Positions 21,739 to 33,200 of a stretch of 64,000 bases of DNA are shown piece by piece. A program made the position numbers and the translations under genes. The notes below the pieces were generated by a model, which saw only the letters and a program-made list of their open reading frames with translations, was not told the DNA's origin and did no database searches. This DNA is from Microstegium vimineum (taxonomy: Eukaryota > Streptophyta > Magnoliopsida > Poales > Poaceae): assembly GCA_022036555.1 (NCBI GenBank), contig CM039128.1:25738719-25802718 (forward strand), written 5' to 3'. Each line of letters opens with the position of its first letter. Position 1 is the first letter of the stretch.

Positions 21739-22748
21739 TGATGAAAGTATGGGTGTCCCGATCTTTCGGTGGAGATAGATAACTACGATTTGACTGGAGA
21801 GACGTTCACGATCCGACTACAACCATCCAAGGACGCTGCGCCTTAGCGATCGATACACCAAATCCAGCGGTTGCCCACGATCTTACGGATCACAACCAAC
21901 CAAACCACTAGGGTTATTCCTACAAGCAATCGAAGAACAAGCAAGAACAAGTAGAACAAGCACTCAATTGCAAATAAGAGATGAAGGATCAGATGTGATA
22001 CACATGAAGGTGGGGTTCCGAATCAAGTAGAACGGATGGTCTAGTCGACACACGCGTCTACAAGGAAGTAGCAGTAGCTAAACTTTCATCTAAACAAAAC
22101 CCAATCTGTTTGTGGCGGCTCTAGGGGGATATAAGGAGGAGGGAGGACGACCACAAGGGTCCTAGTGTCGTCCTACAACCCTAGGATGAGTCCCTAATGG
22201 ACTCAAGTTGATACACGGGCCATCGGCCCAAAATAGGGTGACGCAGCACCGTTGGCAGAAAAGATCTCGGTATTAAATTGTCTACTGCGCACGCATCTGA
22301 TAGGATATAGGTATGAGTCCGGACCCATTGGAAAGTAGACTTGATAAGCTTTCCAAAAAGTCCTATAACGTCCCAATCGGAGTCCGTATGAAGTCGTGGC
22401 AACCGTCGCAAGTTTGGACTCTTCTGCAGTCCGAATTGAACTTTCCAAAACGTGTTGGACTTGGACTCTTTGTTTCCTTGGATCCAATATGACGTGGTGG
22501 CCTGGTGGAGGACGTTAGGAACACTTGGATTTGGTCCCCAATCAACTTCATTGACCATCCATGCTTTCCTTATGCAATCTAACCCTTCCTTGATCCATGT
22601 AAGCAATTCTGAAAATGAAAACATACACAATTCATAGTGCAGCACCCATTCATCAAATGTAACAATGATAAACCTCATATAGAATGGTTTCACCTTTGGT
22701 ATAGAAGTGGTTGGCATGGTCATATCTAAGCCGGTGATGTCCTCATCA
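21739..22748 (-). repeat. 3' LTR of the gag-only element
   Basis: 1010 bp, with + strand ends TGATGAAAG and CCTCATCA. It also encodes the last part of the gag frame (22181-22748). Confidence 0.93.
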
Positions 22749-24223
22749 TTCTCCCTTTCTTGACAGCAAACCGTCCTCGGTTTGACCACTGTCGGAGGAT
22801 GTGTTGTAGATACAAGCAAACCATGCTCCCATTCTTGATAGTTATCCTGTTTCTTTAAAATAAAACTAGGGAAGCTTGACATGGCATGGTTATTGTTATT
22901 GCATACTTCTAATTGATTAGTTCTGTTCACTATAAAAGGAGTTTGTATATTTGAGCAAATGTAAATTCGGTTTACCATATACTCATCTTCATAATTATAT
23001 TTGCCAATACCATGAAAACTGATATTAGAAGAACATGGCAATTCAAATCTAGCAATCAGATTATTCTGCAAATCGCTAAGCTCACAATGATCCTTGAACT
23101 CAATGTACCCTATTGTATGTAAAGATGAAAACAATTGAACTTCTTCTTTTTCATTTACAATATGAACAATATGCTGGAATTCATCACTCATTGATTTAGA
23201 ATTTTTAGCTTTATTTGGTAGTTGTGGTATGGATATAAGTAAATCATTATCACACAACTCTTCTTTGTCACATGGAATATCAAGCATATGAAAGTGTGAC
23301 AAAGGAAAATCAGCGGTGGGTTCCACTATTGGTTGATCTAGGATATCAAGATTAGTGGAAAAATGCAGTTCAACTAAAGCATGCTCACCTTGATTTATGT
23401 TACAACCATCTAACTTACCTTTGATGCTCTTCGCAAATGGTGTTCTTGCAGCTAGATTCATGCTCTCATTTAATATGTCACCTCTAATCTCAGATTGATC
23501 AATGCCCATTGGTATATTGGCATCCGCTTGCTGCAAATTGTTAGTAATAGGAGAGACATATGCTTCTATAGTATTTGTGAGATCTGTTTTTAGTGTTATT
23601 TCAAATTCACAAGCAAGATCAAACAACTCACCAAAAGTCTTATAATGTTTATCAACAAGGATATTCTGAATTTGCACATTAAGACCTTGCAAAAATCTAT
23701 GTTCTAGAAACTCATCGTTTTCTTCAAAGCCACAACGTAGCAAACATAATTTCAGTCTATCTAAGTATTCTGCTACACTTTTGTTTTCTTGTTTTATAGA
23801 TTGCAATTTTCCATACAAAATATCAGAATAATAGATAGGAACAAAAACATCTCTAAAATGTCTTTTCATATCTTTCCATGATTGAGGAGCATTAGCAAAT
23901 CTACAAAGGTGTTTCCACTCAGTTAAAGCATACTTAATAAGAACACTTGAAGCAACTTTAACCTTTTGTTTTTCAGATAGATCATACTTTTTAAATTCCT
24001 TGTCTACATGTAGCTCCCATTCAATATATGCATAAGGATCATAGTTTCCTTCAAAATAAGGTAGTGCAGATTTTATTTTATCAAACCAAACATCACATAC
24101 CTCGTGAGTAGCATGGTTATCACTTGTCACACCCCTAGCAAAGTGATTGGAATAGACAATCTGATCATCTCCAATTTCCATGTAGATTCCTGTCATGATT
24201 AGAACAAAACAAGAAACATACAC
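22181..24223 (-). CDS. Gag protein of the gag-only element
   Basis: 680 residues from 24223, or shorter if translation starts at the ATG ten codons later (MTGIYMEIGDDQ). The retrotransposon gag core lies at about residues 50-210: PYFEGNYDPYAYIEWELHVD, SSVLIKYALTEWKHL, NKSVAEYLDRLKLCLLRCGF and LEHRFLQGLNVQIQNIL. This resembles chromovirus-type gag. I see no CCHC zinc knuckle. The frame is uninterrupted, unlike neighbouring coding regions. The last 189 residues are encoded inside the 3' LTR, so the same peptide is also present in the 5' LTR without a gag start. Gag would form the particle, using RT and integrase supplied in trans. Confidence 0.85.
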   Translation of the reverse strand: MYVSCFVLIMTGIYMEIGDDQIVYSNHFARGVTSDNHATHEVCDVWFDKIKSALPYFEGNYDPYAYIEWELHVDKEFKKYDLSEKQKVKVASSVLIKYALTEWKHLCRFANAPQSWKDMKRHFRDVFVPIYYSDILYGKLQSIKQENKSVAEYLDRLKLCLLRCGFEENDEFLEHRFLQGLNVQIQNILVDKHYKTFGELFDLACEFEITLKTDLTNTIEAYVSPITNNLQQADANIPMGIDQSEIRGDILNESMNLAARTPFAKSIKGKLDGCNINQGEHALVELHFSTNLDILDQPIVEPTADFPLSHFHMLDIPCDKEELCDNDLLISIPQLPNKAKNSKSMSDEFQHIVHIVNEKEEVQLFSSLHTIGYIEFKDHCELSDLQNNLIARFELPCSSNISFHGIGKYNYEDEYMVNRIYICSNIQTPFIVNRTNQLEVCNNNNHAMSSFPSFILKKQDNYQEWEHGLLVSTTHPPTVVKPRTVCCQERENDEDITGLDMTMPTTSIPKVKPFYMRFIIVTFDEWVLHYELCMFSFSELLTWIKEGLDCIRKAWMVNEVDWGPNPSVPNVLHQATTSYWIQGNKESKSNTFWKVQFGLQKSPNLRRLPRLHTDSDWDVIGLFGKLIKSTFQWVRTHTYILSDACAVDNLIPRSFLPTVLRHPILGRWPVYQLESIRDSS
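22749..22761 (-). other. Polypurine tract of the gag-only element
   Basis: AAGAAAGGGAGAA on the - strand directly before the 3' LTR. It lies inside the gag frame. Confidence 0.75.
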
Positions 24224-24596
24224 AGTAGTTTTTATGTTCCTATTAACTAGTAGGATGTGGTTGCTGTAATTCTCTCACTCTAAACTCGATCAAACAAATT
24301 CTTACAAGTTCTTACCCAGCAAAACAGGGGGGTTGCAACAACCAGCAAGTCGGAAACCTTGGATGTAGTGTATCGACACCGTAGCAACAACACCTGTCAA
24401 GTTGTATCCGGATATGTGGAGCTATAGGAGGGCTAAAAATAATATGCAAGGAAGTACTAGCACCACATTAGTCACAAAAGCAAGTTGAGAAATTGTTCAA
24501 CGGAGGTACTGTGCTGGTCCTAGGCTAGACCGTGCTAGAGACACGAGCCTAGACACAAACGAAGTCACAGTACAGCAGGAAAAAGGCACAAAAACA

Positions 24597-24780
24597 GCAA
24601 GCAAAACAATCCCTTTCTTTTCCTCCTCTCTTCTTTTTTTTTCTCTTCTTTTGTTTCTTTTCTCTTTCTCTTTGTTTTTCTTTTCTGTTATGCTCTTTTC
24701 TTTTCTTTTTCTTTCTGATTTTTTTTTCTTTTCTTTAACTCTCCTCAAAAACCTTTTCTTTAACTCTCCTCAACTAGAAC
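24597..24780 (-). repeat. GA-rich low-complexity leader of the gag-only element
   Basis: A long pyrimidine run on + (purine on -), with TTTTCTTTAACTCTCCTCAA duplicated in tandem near its right end (about 24730-24775). It lies between the primer site and gag. The Lys/Glu-rich open frame on the - strand is compositional. Confidence 0.75.
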
Positions 24781-25237
24781 AAATCTGAAACTTGACAAAT
24801 CAGATTTCAACAAAAGCAATGGACAATGTGTTTCTCAAACAAGAGTAGAACTAGCAATGCTAATATTTTTGTGTGCCTAAATCAGATTTGGATGTGAAAA
24901 AAAAAATGTGGATGGATATGGTGCAGCGAAGATGTATATGGTAGCAACGATTGCAAAAGAAATATATATGATGTAGTGGAGTTGTATATGGTGATGGTAA
25001 ACCAAACGGATATAGTGACCAAAACGTGACAAGAACTCGAAACTCTAAAAGCCTAACCCTAAGACCAGCAACACGACTCAACCGATGTAAACCAAACTCA
25101 ACAAGCCCGAACTAATCAATACTAGTAAAAGGCTCAAAAGGTCTATGGGATTATGGGAAACGAATCTACTATTTTTTTGTTGGCTTTTTCTGGACTTTAG
25201 GAAATTAAAAGCAAACTGAAATCTCTCACCGATGAAA

Positions 25238-25253
25238 CCTTGCTCTGATACCA
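25238..25253 (-). other. iMet primer binding site of the gag-only element
   Basis: TGGTATCAGAGCAAGG on the - strand, two bases after the 5' LTR. Confidence 0.9.
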
Positions 25254-25255
25254 CT

Positions 25256-26265
25256 TGATGAAAGTATGGGTGTCCCGATCTTTCGGTGGAGATAGATAAC
25301 TACGATTTGACTGGAGAGACGTTCACGATCCGACTACAACCATCCAAGGACGCTGCGCCTTAGCGATCGATACACCAAATCCAGCGGTTGCCCACGATCT
25401 TACGGATCACAACCAACCAAACCACTAGGGTTATTCCTACAAGCAATCGAAGAACAAGCAAGAACAAGTAGAACAAGCACTCAATTGCAAATAAGAGATG
25501 AAGGATCAGATGTGATACACATGAAGGTGGGGTTCCGAATCAAGTAGAACGGATGGTCTAGTCGACACACGCGTCTACAAGGAAGTAGCAGTAGCTAAAC
25601 TTTCATCTAAACAAAACCCAATCTGTTTGTGGCGGCTCTAGGGGGATATAAGGAGGAGGGAGGACGACCACAAGGGTCCTAGTGTCGTCCTACAACCCTA
25701 GGATGAGTCCCTAATGGACTCAAGTTGATACACGGGCCATCGGCCCAAAATAGGGTGACGCAGCACCGTTGGCAGAAAAGATCTCGGTATTAAATTGTCT
25801 ACTGCGCACGCATCTGATAGGATATAGGTATGAGTCCGGACCCATTGGAAAGTAGACTTGATAAGCTTTCCAAAAAGTCCTATAACGTCCCAATCGGAGT
25901 CCGTATGAAGTCGTGGCAACCGTCGCAAGTTTGGACTCTTCTGCAGTCCGAATTGAACTTTCCAAAACGTGTTGGACTTGGACTCTTTGTTTCCTTGGAT
26001 CCAATATGACGTGGTGGCCTGGTGGAGGACGTTAGGAACACTTGGATTTGGTCCCCAATCAACTTCATTGACCATCCATGCTTTCCTTATGCAATCTAAC
26101 CCTTCCTTGATCCATGTAAGCAATTCTGAAAATGAAAACATACACAATTCATAGTGCAGCACCCATTCATCAAATGTAACAATGATAAACCTCATATAGA
26201 ATGGTTTCACCTTTGGTATAGAAGTGGTTGGCATGGTCATATCTAAGCCGGTGATGTCCTCATCA
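25256..26265 (-). repeat. 5' LTR of the gag-only element
   Basis: 1010 bp, no difference from 21739-22748 seen by eye. ATCCC follows at 26266-26270. Confidence 0.93.
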
Positions 26266-26435
26266 ATCCCTGCATGCAAGAGTTTCAAGACTTCCTTCTT
26301 CACTACTTCTCTCATCGCATTATTTAGTCTACGCTGAGGTTCTCTAGAAGGAAGAGCCTTAGGTTCTATGGGGATGCGATGTGTGCAAAGAGTGGGACTA
26401 ATACCCTTTAGATCTTGAAGGGAATAGCCTAAGAC

Positions 26436-28173
26436 TCACTGATGCTTTTCTAAGATAGTGAGGAGTTTGAACGTCTCTTCAGGAGAGAGTTTGTCACTGA
26501 TGATTACAGGGGTCTCACGGTCGTCCTTTAGAAAGGAATACTTTAGACCAGCTGGAAGGGGTTTATGTTCTATAGAGGGCTTAGACAGGGGCTCGGATTT
26601 CTTCAGATCTATGGGTTGTTCTAGTTCGTCTTCTTCCTGGATGAAATCTTCGACTTCTTCTAGATTAGGATGAGATGATTCTAGAAGAGATGCAACCATC
26701 ACTTCCTTTATGGGGTCAGATTCTTAGGGCAATTCCGTCATGATGTTCATGGAATTGGTGAGCGGAATTGAGAGCTTGATGCTACTCCCAAGATGACCCT
26801 TAAGACTTTCATCAAGAGATCCATCAAGGAATCTCATGAGTGGATGTCCAATTAACAAGTCGAATTCCTTTGTATCAAATATGAAGAAATTCAAGAGGAC
26901 ATTGACTTTGTTAATTAGCGTAGGAATGGTCTGTGCGATCCCCTAACTCTCAATTAATTGTCCTGAAGAGAGCTTCAAGAACTTGTTGGTTGAAGTCAGT
27001 TTTACATTGCCTAGGAGAGCATTAGCTAATGACTTAGACATAATGCTCACTCCTACGGCCAGATCGTAAAGAGAGTCTAACTTAGCTCTGTCGATTTGAC
27101 AAGGAATTGTTGTGGAGGAAGAAAGAATTCAAATTGGCTCGAATGAAGATTCGGCCTCTTCTAACCATTCATTGCTCATGATGGAGGCTAGCTCTTGAAC
27201 CATCTCATGGATATAGGCTTCCTCTATGAGATTAGGGATGTGGCGGTTCAGAGCTTTTCGAGTAGTAGACTTCTTTTGCACAGATTGATTCGAGGCATTC
27301 CCAAAATCGGAAAATAAATCAGCCTCGATATCAAGGGGGAATTCCAAGGGATGAATTTCTTCTTCCCTTGGTGGTTCGGTTTGATAGCCAGATTTTGAGG
27401 CGTAGAGGGAAAAGTTTCGGCTATCGATGTTGTTTCTTCTCTGGGGGTTGGTTTTTGTTCTTCCGTGGGTCCTTCATAATATACGTTAGTATAAGGGGTG
27501 TTATCAAGAATCTTCGTGAGAAGACTCTTCCCTGGACTAACGGGTAAACATAGGAAGGCTCCCCCGAAAGATATGTCAAGAAGTTGTGCAGAATCTTTGC
27601 TAAGACTGTCATAAAAATGTTGTAACATTGTTGGCTCGGTTATAGCGAGATCAGGGCTTGAAGATACTAGATCTGTCAGACGGGCCCATGCATCACCTAG
27701 AGATTCTTTCTCTTTTTGCGAGAAATTGATCATCTCTTTTTGAAGACGAATGACGCAAGGGATGGGGAAGAATGCCAAACAGAACTTAGGCATCAATTTT
27801 CCCAATCTCCTTTTGCGTCATCTACGTGGCGAACGTACCATCGTTTGGCTATTCCCATTAAGGAGAATGGAAATAGCTTCCACTTAAGGGTACCTAGCCT
27901 CATCCCTTGGATATGGATAGATGAACAAAGTTGTTCAAAGTCACTTATATGAGTATAGGGATTTTCGTCTTTGTCCCCAGAAAACAGTTTTTCCTGAACC
28001 ATCGCTATGAGACTCGGACGAAGCTCATAACGAACGGCCAGAACGGCCTGAGATGATTTAGGTGGCTCCAAGCTAGCGCCCGTTGGAGCACCATATTTGA
28101 TAAGTGGGGTTTGATCCATATGTGTATGTGGAGTGAAAAATATGAATTCAACCAAAAGATAAAATAGGACCAA
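26436..28173 (-). pseudogene. Athila gag and protease region, broken
   Basis: The gag N-terminal part is 28173-27793 (HISDFEQLCSSIHIQGM, FPFSLMGIAKRWY). After a frameshift near 27795-27805 it continues to 27248 with MINFSQKEKESLGDAWARL and LQHFYDSLSKDSAQLLD, both typical of Athila gag. At 27030-27090 the protease site reads LAVGVSIMSKSL after an aspartate, where the family normally has D-L-G-A-S-V; the active-site loop thus looks altered. The linker 26702-26436 is acidic (EEVEDFIQEEDELEQPIDL). Several frameshifts and stops are present (for example after EKHQ at 26436). The part up to 26271 leads to the gag-only insertion. Confidence 0.75.
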
Positions 28174-28197
28174 AGGGTACTAGTTAAAAGCTATCGT

Positions 28198-28215
28198 TCC
28201 CCAGTAATGGCGCCA
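28198..28215 (-). other. Asp-type primer binding site of the Athila element
   Basis: TGGCGCCATTACTGGGGA on the - strand, eight bases after the 5' LTR end. It is close to the tRNA-Asp-complementary site usual for Athila (TGGCGCCGTTGCCGGGGA), with two differences. Confidence 0.75.
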
Positions 28216-28223
28216 AAAATGCT

Positions 28224-29733
28224 TGTTGGTATTTCTTATGACTATTGGATAAATCCACAAGCGCACAGATTATACCGATGTAGCACTTCACCGGGAGTAT
28301 TTCAGGTATCGTATTTTCCTCATGGAACGATAGTGATCTAACTAGGATTAAAGATATGTCCTATGATGGATCAAGGGAGATTATGATAACTGGGTTGAGA
28401 GGTCCAAAATAGCACAGAAGTCTAACAAGGGATAGCTAGTTATACTGGCCTTATCGACCCTTCTCTTGTAGGAGGCGACGGGATAGATCAGAAAGAGGGA
28501 AAAACTCTAACCGGACCGTGCTGTCATGTTGTATTGAAGCCTTACCTTTTAAAAACTTATCTTACACACGTGGTGGAATATAAAGACTAGATAGAGTTGT
28601 CACTTTTTACTAGCATCCACAAACAATCCATGCGATAAGCGGTTTACAAAGACAAGATTAAGCTTAGACACCACGTCTACACTAATCTTACTACTTTAAC
28701 CTTGACCTAAGATTAAAGCACTTTACTCAGAGCAAAGCGATGATCAAGCATGAAAAGTTGTATAACAGCTAAACCAGATTTAGAACACTGAATACTATAA
28801 AGAACTCAGAAGAAGTCACTTACAAGTGCTAAACTTACAAGAGACTCGCATCCGCTGAGGAAGAACTCCGGAGAAGATTCCCGACAGACCCGGAGCTTTC
28901 TCTAGAAGGCTCCTCACTCTCCTCCAACTAGCATAACACTACTGAAGAGCTCCGCTAAGAGACTAGAGAGTAGTTTCTCCAATGAGGCATGAATGAGAAG
29001 GGAGCTCTAGGGGTCTATTTATAGCTAGAGGTTGAGTAGGGGCTACTCCGGTGCCACGTCAGCGATCCGCGTCACCTTCATCAAGCACCGTTGGATCCAA
29101 CCGACTTCAGAACCGCCTAAGGATCAAGGGTGTTGATGTGGGGAGTGGGTAAGTCGGTTGGGGAGGTGAAACCGCCATATGGGTGGTCGACCGACCAACC
29201 ATACTGTCCTGTGGGCCCTCCTGGACCTTCTAGAAGATGGCCCATTGATCAGAGGCTAAGTATGGGGCCTGGTGGGCCCCACCTATGGGTCGGCCGATCC
29301 CCATGTGGGGTCTGTGGGCCACCTCTGCCTCCTAGACACTGGTCCCACCTGTCATATGCCTTGGGTGTCGGTTCTGAGTTGAGTTGTCACGTTAATCTTC
29401 TTGATGTGGGCTCATGGATCCTTGTGCTGTGAATCCGGACCATTGAGAGGTGAATATACTTGGATCCAAGGGTAGAGAGTATTCTTGAGGGTGTTACATG
29501 GATCATGGGGGCTAAGGATGCCAAGTGGGTCCACAGGGTGGTCGGCCGACCCCCTAAGTGGGCCCACTGGCTCCCAAAAGACCCCACTTGTCATTACCTG
29601 CATCAAATAGTCAAGGGACATGTGGAACCAGTTATTTGGCACAATTTATTCAGGTTATGCTTGTTTTCCTTTGAGAATGAGGATGTTGACGATATTTTAA
29701 AGGTGACAAAATAGCTCTTAATTACCGTCAACA
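28224..29733 (-). repeat. 5' LTR of the - strand Athila element
   Basis: About 1510 bp. On the - strand it starts TGTTGACGG (29733) and ends ATACCAACA (28224). A TATA box lies near 29010 on the - strand. It contains TCGGCCGA-type palindromes (29288, 29539). It is similar in inverse to the LTR at 30239-35532: the ends next to 28224 and 35532 are nearly the same, and the U3 regions align loosely. Confidence 0.75.
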
Positions 29734-30225
29734 AAGAGTATGACATTTCTCTCCTTGAATCTAGGATTTGACTTTACAATATATGCAGGGTAAGTTTGCT
29801 ATATCTTTGATCCCTACCTATAACTCCACATATGCTTTTAGAGATAGGATAAAGAAGGCAAACTTTGGACTATGCCTTGGTGAGGAATCATACACCATAT
29901 GAGCAACTTGAGAGTACCATTTGAGGAACATTAAGTTTTCTTTTAAAAAACTTTGCAAAAACCTCTGATATGAAACTTGTGAAAGAATGAGAAAACTAGT
30001 GCTCAAGTCAAGTTGTTTTATCTCTCAACCGCCCAAGACAAAGGATAAAGCTATAATCCCCATGGAGGACTAAGGTAATATGGGTGAATCTTTATTGCTG
30101 AATTTTTCATACAAAAGAGAAGTATGATTGTTGTAGATTTAGTACTCTTAAAATATGAAGCATCGCAGCAACTCCTTCTCCACCTTGCTAAGTTTGAATA
30201 TTTGCTTGGGACGAGCAAAGGTTAA

Positions 30226-30238
30226 GCTTGGGGGATCT
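30226..30238 (+). other. Polypurine tract of the + strand Athila-like element
   Basis: GCTTGGGGGATCT directly before the LTR start TGTTGGCAC, similar to the tract usual for Athila-type elements. Confidence 0.75.
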
Positions 30239-33200
30239 TGTTGGCACAAATTACGACCCATTTTTATATAACTAAACTGCTGCCAATACCTCAGGATTAA
30301 GGAGAAAACAATCATCGCATGAGCATTCTTTATAAAATAACAAGTTCCACATGTCCATGAATATTTAATTGTAGATATGAAGAAATGGAAGAAAAGAGAC
30401 CCAGTGGGACCCACATAGGGGGTCGGCCGACCACCCTATGGGCCCACCAGGTCTCCCCCTCGGCCATGATCCATGAGAAGCACATGAAAGTGAAATTCAA
30501 CCCTCAGATCACTTTGTGTTTTCTCCCAACGGTTCACAAGCAATGCACAAGGATTCATGGGCCCACACCAAAGAGATCATCACGACAACTACTTCAGAAC
30601 CATCACCTAACACCTATGACGAGTGGGACCAGCACCAGGGAGCAAGAGGTGGGCCAGAGACCCCTAGGGGGGGTCGGCCGACCACCCCCTGGGCCCACCT
30701 GGGCCCCACTCAGTCCCTAACAAGTGGGACCACACGCACAAGGCCAGGGGATGGCCCACTGGCCATATGGGGGATCGGCCGACCACCCCCCTAGGTCGGT
30801 TAGGTCCCCCTCAACCACCTCAGCAAGTTACACATGTTGGAAATCCAAGCCATCCATCTTAGGCTTTGTTTGGATAGGTGTGGTTTGGCATGGATTGGGG
30901 CCAAACCCCGCCTCCCGTGGACCCAGAACCACGCCGAGCTGGGAACCCCGCAACGAACTTAAAGTGCATTTGGCTCGGACGGGGCTTGGACTGGTTCCAC
31001 GTCAAACCACGGGGGTTGAACGGGTTATCACGCACCTCCACCCGAGATCGGGAAAACGCCCCCGATGTGCAGTCGCTCCTCTCGACCAAGCCTGAAAGAA
31101 CTCCGCGACTACGCCGCCGCTAGCCGCTAGGGTTGCTGCGGGCGGTGAGCGCCACTACTCGACCGATCTAGGTACGCCGCTCCGCCTCCGTCTACTCCTG
31201 CCCTTCATCCCTTCCTTCTTCCTCTTCTTTTCTCATTGGTTTTTCTTCCTAGGGTTGGAGTCGGCGGCGGCGGCGGCGGCTGCTACTGACATTGACTCGG
31301 CCTTTCAAGGTGTGTATCTCCTCCCTGTTCCCTTTTAATTTCTCCTCTCCTTGCTATGTCTGAATCGCATCTCCTCCAAGATCCGTGGCACCATCCGAGA
31401 CTTCTTTAGGTTCTTGCCCTTTGCCTCTCCACTTTCTGCATCGTGTGACAAATCCTAGCTAATTTATTAGAAAATACGTTTTGGTGTGGATCTGTAGCTG
31501 GCCACATGTGAAGCTTCCAATTTTCTGGTACCCAACACTCTGCATGGAAAATCTATTTTGCAAACTGTGCTGGTTTCGTAGACTAGTTCATGACAAACAC
31601 GCGTTCTGTACTCCTGTCATTACCACTGTCGTTAGGTAAGGGTAGTAGTAGATGATGACAACCACAAAGAACACTGAAAAGCTTATGCTGACAGGCACGC
31701 AAACGAGTTGTTTATCCTCGCTAAACACGCACAACTGCTAGTGATGTGTAGCACTCCTAGTACTGCTAGTATAATGCCAGCAAATTCAACACTGCATGTG
31801 GCAGTAATACATTATGCTTTCTAATGAGCAAGATCAAAGCATCTGTCGTCTTTTCTGAACAAGGTTGATAATGCACGCAGCTGTTGGCAAGTTGAACTTT
31901 TTTCTTTCTATAGTGTGAGAACTGAGAAGTGTATCAAATTGCATGTGTCGTGTGTTCATCCACACAAAGATTCTTGTGAGGTAGGAATAGGAAATCAGCA
32001 AGAGCATTTCCTCCTTTTTAGGTGAAGGTCACAGGATTTACCTGCAACGGTTGCCCCCCCCAGCATCATCTGCTTGTCTGACACAAGATCCCATTGGCTT
32101 GGTGGAGCCAGTCCAGTATCCGACTCCTTGATGCCTGGAATTCAAGATTTTTTTTTACAGATAATAGATTAATTTAATGCACTCGGATATGACAATTGAC
32201 AATAGGAGGTTTAGTACAATTTGCCTTTGGTTCTTGAGACCTTAGTTGTTCATCTCTGCACCTAAAAATAAAATGAAATTCCCTTAACTTGAACACTTTC
32301 GGAAGGCGTAGATCTTAGTTATCATGTCATCATTTGTTCCACCATTGGCCTGTTCTGTCTTTTGATGCTCTGGGATATAGATTTGTGTCATAAAAACCAT
32401 GGAAGAACTCACTGGAAAAGATAAGGCTGAAGCTGTAGATCATTTCAAAGTTTCTCAGAACCAAGAAATCTTCATGAGTTTAGATTCCGTAACACGTTTG
32501 ATATGAATAAGGAAAAAATTGTTAGTATTTAATTTTGTTCATTTGTAACTATTGCTGCAACTATAACACAAGCTTTCTATATTTTCATTTGTGAAAATAG
32601 CATCTCTGTGACTGAGCTCTAGAAATAGCATATCTACCACTGACTGAAAATAACATCTTTTTATTTTGCAGCAGCTCTGGAATTTTTTAACTAGCACTGC
32701 ACATCCTTCATAATCAGGTATCAATAATTATGGTTAGAAGTTCAGTGTGCACTGTTGTTAGCTTCTCTTGGGTCACCAGGCAAAGTTCAGTGAACTGTAA
32801 CATTTGTGCACAGTATCTATTAAGTATAGTATTATTATGGGTCAGAAGCTGAACTTTGTTACCGCTCCCCAATTCTAGCTCAGTTTGTTTTCTTAACTAG
32901 TGTTTGGGGGAATTGTAAGCCTGAAATTGTTTTTGAGCTAACTACATATTGTTCCTAATTTTCTGTTGCCATTATGTTCTTTTTTCAGTTTCTTGTGTAG
33001 GAAGTGTTGCCATTATTTTTTTTTCAATTTCTTGTGTAGAAATAGTAGCAACAGAATGCTTTATTGAAAATCTTAGTTCTATCGAGATCCAAATCCTGTG
33101 TAACTGTTGCTTAGTACCTTTTTCAGTGAGAAAGTTTGTAGATTTCCCTTTCTCTTATTTGACTAGTTCATCTCTGAAATCTCATCAAGCCTGTACATAC

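Larger units (their letters stand above)
21739..26265 (-). mobile_element. Young gag-only (TR-GAG-like) non-autonomous LTR retrotransposon
   Basis: 4527 bp with LTRs at 21739-22748 and 25256-26265, both 1010 bp; I saw no difference in the stretches compared, and all open frames inside them are identical. A perfect 5-base duplication ATCCC flanks the element (21734-21738, 26266-26270). The primer site is TGGTATCAGAGCAAGG (iMet) and the purine tract lies next to the 3' LTR. The only coding sequence is a gypsy-type gag; protease, RT and integrase are absent, as described for TR-GAG elements. It lies in Athila pol, whose reading resumes on both sides (KKEVLKLLHAGI on the right, IYPVPHSEWVSPVQ on the left). 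Confidence 0.93.
17751..29733 (-). mobile_element. Athila-type Ty3/gypsy element, 5' LTR to post-pol region, interrupted by a gag-only element
   Basis: Sense strand is -. From right to left: 5' LTR 28224-29733, Asp-type primer site 28198-28215, gag and protease relics 26436-28173, RT-RNase H-integrase 19185-21735, and an accessory ORF 17934-18754. The 3' LTR is outside the window, cut off by the SIRE LTR at 17750. The integrase and RT (VFMDDFSVYG box) are of the Athila type, as is the primer site. The element is inserted in the 3' region of a second, oppositely oriented Athila-like element. The insert 21739-26265 splits pol between the protease and RT. Confidence 0.85.

Noticed and set aside
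24497..24748. Lys/Glu-rich 83-codon frame on the - strand
   Set aside because: Low-complexity GA-rich leader of the gag-only element; not a plausible protein.
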